Assembly: GCA_017549185.1 (NCBI GenBank)
Contig: JAFYVJ010000055.1
Span: forward strand, 1-34,045
From: Roseburia sp.
Lineage (GTDB): Bacteria; Bacillota; Clostridia; Lachnospirales; Lachnospiraceae
Reading direction: 5' to 3'
DNA length: 34,045 bases
The position numbers and the translations under genes are program-made. Below, piece by piece: positions 32,048 through 34,045 of this stretch. The notes under the pieces are model-generated. The model was not told where the DNA came from. It saw nothing but the letters and a program-made list of their open reading frames with translations, and did not search any database. Position 1 is the stretch's first letter, and each line of letters opens with the position of its first letter.

Positions 32048-32080
32048 AAAAAGCCTTGATTTTCAAGGCTTTTTTCTTTT
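32048..32080 (+). terminator. Terminator after tRNA-Leu(AAG), possibly shared with the integrase
   Basis: AAAAAGCCTTGA and TCAAGGCTTTTTT form a 12-bp stem with a T run on the plus strand and an A/T run on the minus strand, so it can work for both converging units. Confidence 0.9.
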
Positions 32081-32110
32081 GTCTGTATGAAATTTTTTTG
32101 TTACACTTTG

Positions 32111-33427
32111 TTACACCGCTTTTGGCTTGAAAACTTTGGCAAATACATCTGCTTTTTCTGTAAGTGGTGTAACAGAATGAATATAATATTTCTGTGTTGT
32201 AGAAATATCTTTGTGACCTGCAAAGTCAGAAATCATTCTGTCTGGTAAAAGTTGGCTATCATGTAATTCCGAGATACAAGTTTTTCTAATTGCATGGTTT
32301 CCGCTAGGCTTACCAGAAATAATAAAGCGGTCTTTTTCATTTCTTACGCCGTTACATCTACGAAGCACATTATTCACAGCATATTCATGCATTCGTTCGC
32401 CAGACTTACTAACAAAGATATAATCTTTATCACTTCGCCCATTGGCTTTGTTTTCATCAAGTGCCATTTTAATATACTTTTTGGCGTCTGGTGTTAAAAC
32501 CAAGGTTCTAATGCCTGCGTCTGTCTTTGGGTGTTGTGCAACTCTATATCCGTCTGCGTGTATATTACCATTTTTATCTTTGGTATAGTTTTTAACTTCC
32601 GCCTTTGTAATATGAATAACATTATCATCAATATCACTTTCACAAAGTGCCACAAGTTCGCCAATACGCAGACCAAGATTAAAGTTAAGACAAATGGCTA
32701 AATAAGCGGTGTTTTTAGTTTTATTAAATTGTGCAAGTGCTTCTTTAATAACTTCGCTTTTGGTATCACTAGAATAAATAATTTCTTCTTCTGGTTTTGC
32801 TTCTGGTTCAGCGAAAACATTTTTTGAAGGCATAGCAATTTGACGAGGCAAATTAACCTGCACAATATCATGTGTAATACAATAATTATAGAGTTGGTTC
32901 ATCAAGCCTTTGGCTTCTATATATTTCTTTCTGGTAAGTTTTCTTTCGGCAATCAGTTTGAGTAGCCAATCGGATAATTTACCAACTGTAATTTTTGTAA
33001 TATCTTCATTTACAATATTGCTATCTTTATAGTAGGTGTTCCAGACCCATTGCAATTTATTGGCTGTTCCTTTTTCCGAAGATAAATATTTATATTCAAG
33101 GAATTTAGGATAAATAGTTGCCATTGTTATCTTGTCTGTTTCTTCCTTTGCTTTGTAAAATTCAACTATGAAATTTTCAAGGTTCTCTAATGTGGCTTTT
33201 GCTACAAGTTTCCCGTACTTGCTTCCGTCTGGGAGTTTCGTTTTCCAGCGTCCGTCCTTAGCCTGCCACACTTTGTAATTTTCTTTATGCTGTTTTAAGA
33301 TTGTTTGGCGTTTCATTATTTCTTTCACTTCTTCCAGCACATCATCTGTATTAAGATTATCTCTCTCTGGTAAATTATTCAATATCTCAACTACATTTTC
33401 TACAGTATTCAATTCATTATGGTTCAT
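32111..33427 (-). CDS. int: Tyrosine recombinase (integrase) of an integrated element
   Basis: A 438-aa site-specific recombinase. N-terminal region: a Lys-rich helix, then an arm-binding domain (YKVWQAKDGRWKTKLPDGSKYGK, about 48-72) with a Tn916-like three-strand look. The core-binding SAM-like domain spans about 95-205. The catalytic domain has Arg in NFNLGLRIGELVAL, HAIRKTCISELH (His and Arg), GHKDISTTQKYY with the Tyr nucleophile in the final YYIHSV segment. ATG 33427 follows AAGGAGG closely. It sits next to tRNA-Leu(AAG), facing it, as in integrative conjugative or mobilisable elements and prophages. Confidence 0.95.
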   Translation of the reverse strand: MNHNELNTVENVVEILNNLPERDNLNTDDVLEEVKEIMKRQTILKQHKENYKVWQAKDGRWKTKLPDGSKYGKLVAKATLENLENFIVEFYKAKEETDKITMATIYPKFLEYKYLSSEKGTANKLQWVWNTYYKDSNIVNEDITKITVGKLSDWLLKLIAERKLTRKKYIEAKGLMNQLYNYCITHDIVQVNLPRQIAMPSKNVFAEPEAKPEEEIIYSSDTKSEVIKEALAQFNKTKNTAYLAICLNFNLGLRIGELVALCESDIDDNVIHITKAEVKNYTKDKNGNIHADGYRVAQHPKTDAGIRTLVLTPDAKKYIKMALDENKANGRSDKDYIFVSKSGERMHEYAVNNVLRRCNGVRNEKDRFIISGKPSGNHAIRKTCISELHDSQLLPDRMISDFAGHKDISTTQKYYIHSVTPLTEKADVFAKVFKPKAV

Positions 33428-33449
33428 AGCGTCCTCCTTAAAAAAGGTG

Positions 33450-33488
33450 CTAACCGCAACCAGTTTGCAAGGCTGATTGCATGGTTAG
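33450..33488 (-). promoter_or_regulatory. Hairpin in the integrase leader
   Basis: CTAACC-G-CAA-C-CAG (33450-33463) pairs with CTG-A-TTG-CAT-GGTTAG (33473-33488), an interrupted stem just upstream of the integrase ribosome site. Confidence 0.55.
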
Positions 33489-33495
33489 AAGTTAT

Positions 33496-33513
33496 GAACC
33501 CGCGCGCGTGTTC
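33496..33513. other. 18-bp GC-rich near-palindrome
   Basis: GAACCCGCGCGCGTGTTC is symmetric except for one mismatched pair and contains alternating CG, in an otherwise AT-rich region upstream of int. It may be a binding site for a regulator or excisionase. Confidence 0.5.
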
Positions 33514-33523
33514 TTGTTACAAG

Positions 33524-33590
33524 TTGATTGTATCACCCTCCAAAATTGATTTTGGATTTCGGGACGGTCTCAAAAATTGATTACAGCACC
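33524..33590. repeat. Direct repeats upstream of int
   Basis: TTGATTGTATCACC (33524-33537) and TTGATTACAGCACC (33577-33590) share 10 of 14 bases; AATTGATT recurs at 33544-33551, 33575-33582 and 33714-33721. They may be arm-type sites for the integrase. The rest of 33591-33764 is AT-rich with no gene seen. Confidence 0.4.
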
Positions 33591-33764
33591 TTGCACAATG
33601 ATTTTGAAATTTCAATTTCTGTATAGAATTTTTTGAAAAATTACATAAAAAAGTTTGTGAAATATTTTTTTGAAAAACTATTGACAAGTTTTTGAACTCC
33701 AAAATTTATGGAAAATTGATTTTTTCTGGTGCGTTTAAGCCTTAAAATACCGAAATATTTCCAT

Positions 33765-33791
33765 GAAAAAAGGCAAGGACTAAGCCTTGCC
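33765..33791 (-). terminator. Terminator of the right-edge gene
   Basis: On the minus strand GGCAAGG (33791-33785) pairs with CCTTGCC (33778-33772), followed by six T, about 60 nt beyond the stop at 33853. Confidence 0.8.
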
Positions 33792-33852
33792 CTACCGCCA
33801 TCAAAATGCACCGAGCCACTTCGTGCCATGCTGCATTTTTCAGTTGGTGTAA

Positions 33853-34044
33853 TTATCTGGTGCGTTCCCTTTCTTCTAATAGTTCTTTCGCCTTTCTTAT
33901 GTTCCTTTCTTCCAAAGCCTTTGCTTCTGAAAGTAGATGATTGTAATTATCTACAAGTTTGTTATATTCATCAGCCATTTTATCTAATTTCTTATCAAGT
34001 TCTTTCTTTTCTTCTTCCATTTTCTTTTTATATTCCTTAGCAGA
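33853..34044 (-). CDS. C-terminal coiled-coil end of an element-borne protein (partial)
   Basis: On the minus strand 63 codons run in from the right edge and stop at TAA 33855-33853. The sequence is a continuous charged helix (KKKMEEEKKELDKKLDKMAD ... LLEERERTR) with heptad spacing, consistent with a coiled coil. Such tails are common on relaxase/mobilisation proteins of small mobile elements. Its position beside an integrase suggests this, but the diagnostic part lies outside the window. Confidence 0.65.
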   Translation of the reverse strand, partial: SAKEYKKKMEEEKKELDKKLDKMADEYNKLVDNYNHLLSEAKALEERNIRKAKELLEERERTR

Positions 34045-34045
34045 T

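Noticed and set aside
33729-34040. 103-codon plus-strand frame at the right edge
   Set aside because: It is antisense to the charged coiled-coil frame on the minus strand and has no ribosome site.

Overview
The window is a low-GC Firmicutes chromosome segment, most likely from a motile member of the Lachnospiraceae (Clostridia). The evidence is gene order (cysS-mrnC-rlmB-sigH; secG-rnr-smpB-ssrA), AGGAGG-type ribosome sites, abundant TTGACA-N17-TATAAT promoters, a Clostridia-like tmRNA tag ending in LAYAA, and a sigma-28 promoter in front of a FliD-like gene next to cheV. Assignment to a genus is not possible by reading alone.

Layout. 1-3616: translation and RNA cluster (cysS, mrnC, rlmB, a SigH-type sigma factor). 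3617-6341: uxaC on the minus strand, whose long leader holds a folded 156-nt element closed by a perfect 16-bp inverted repeat, back to back with mntP. 6341-12807: eno, a BTAD regulator with a degenerate GGDEF-like tail, then secG, rnr, smpB and ssrA. 12808-13950: accessory debris downstream of ssrA (an orphan coding remnant, a 48-aa ORF and a decayed nuclease-like pseudogene). 14248-19333: a signalling run of TPR-GGDEF protein, single-pass membrane protein, response regulator, histidine kinase and lipoprotein. 19430-26495: cheV, a repeat-rich acidic membrane protein overlapping hisH-hisF, ung, a sigma-28-driven FliD-like gene and mnmA. 26562-29895: a metal-efflux permease with a Fur regulator, then a PadR regulator with a non-canonical SEDS (FtsW/RodA-like) membrane protein. 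30020-34045: a divergent RNase III with two dsRNA-binding domains, two tRNA-Leu genes, and the left end of an integrated element. Its tyrosine integrase abuts the 3' end of tRNA-Leu(AAG), and the tail of a coiled-coil protein runs off the right edge.

Working together: RNase R, SmpB and tmRNA form the trans-translation and RNA-decay set. The GGDEF protein, two-component pair, CheV and FliD-like protein point to coupled c-di-GMP, motility and envelope signalling. The most novel items are the RNase III with tandem dsRBDs, the structured uxaC leader element, the SEDS-like protein lacking the expected catalytic Asp, and the switch-like leader of the FliD-like gene.
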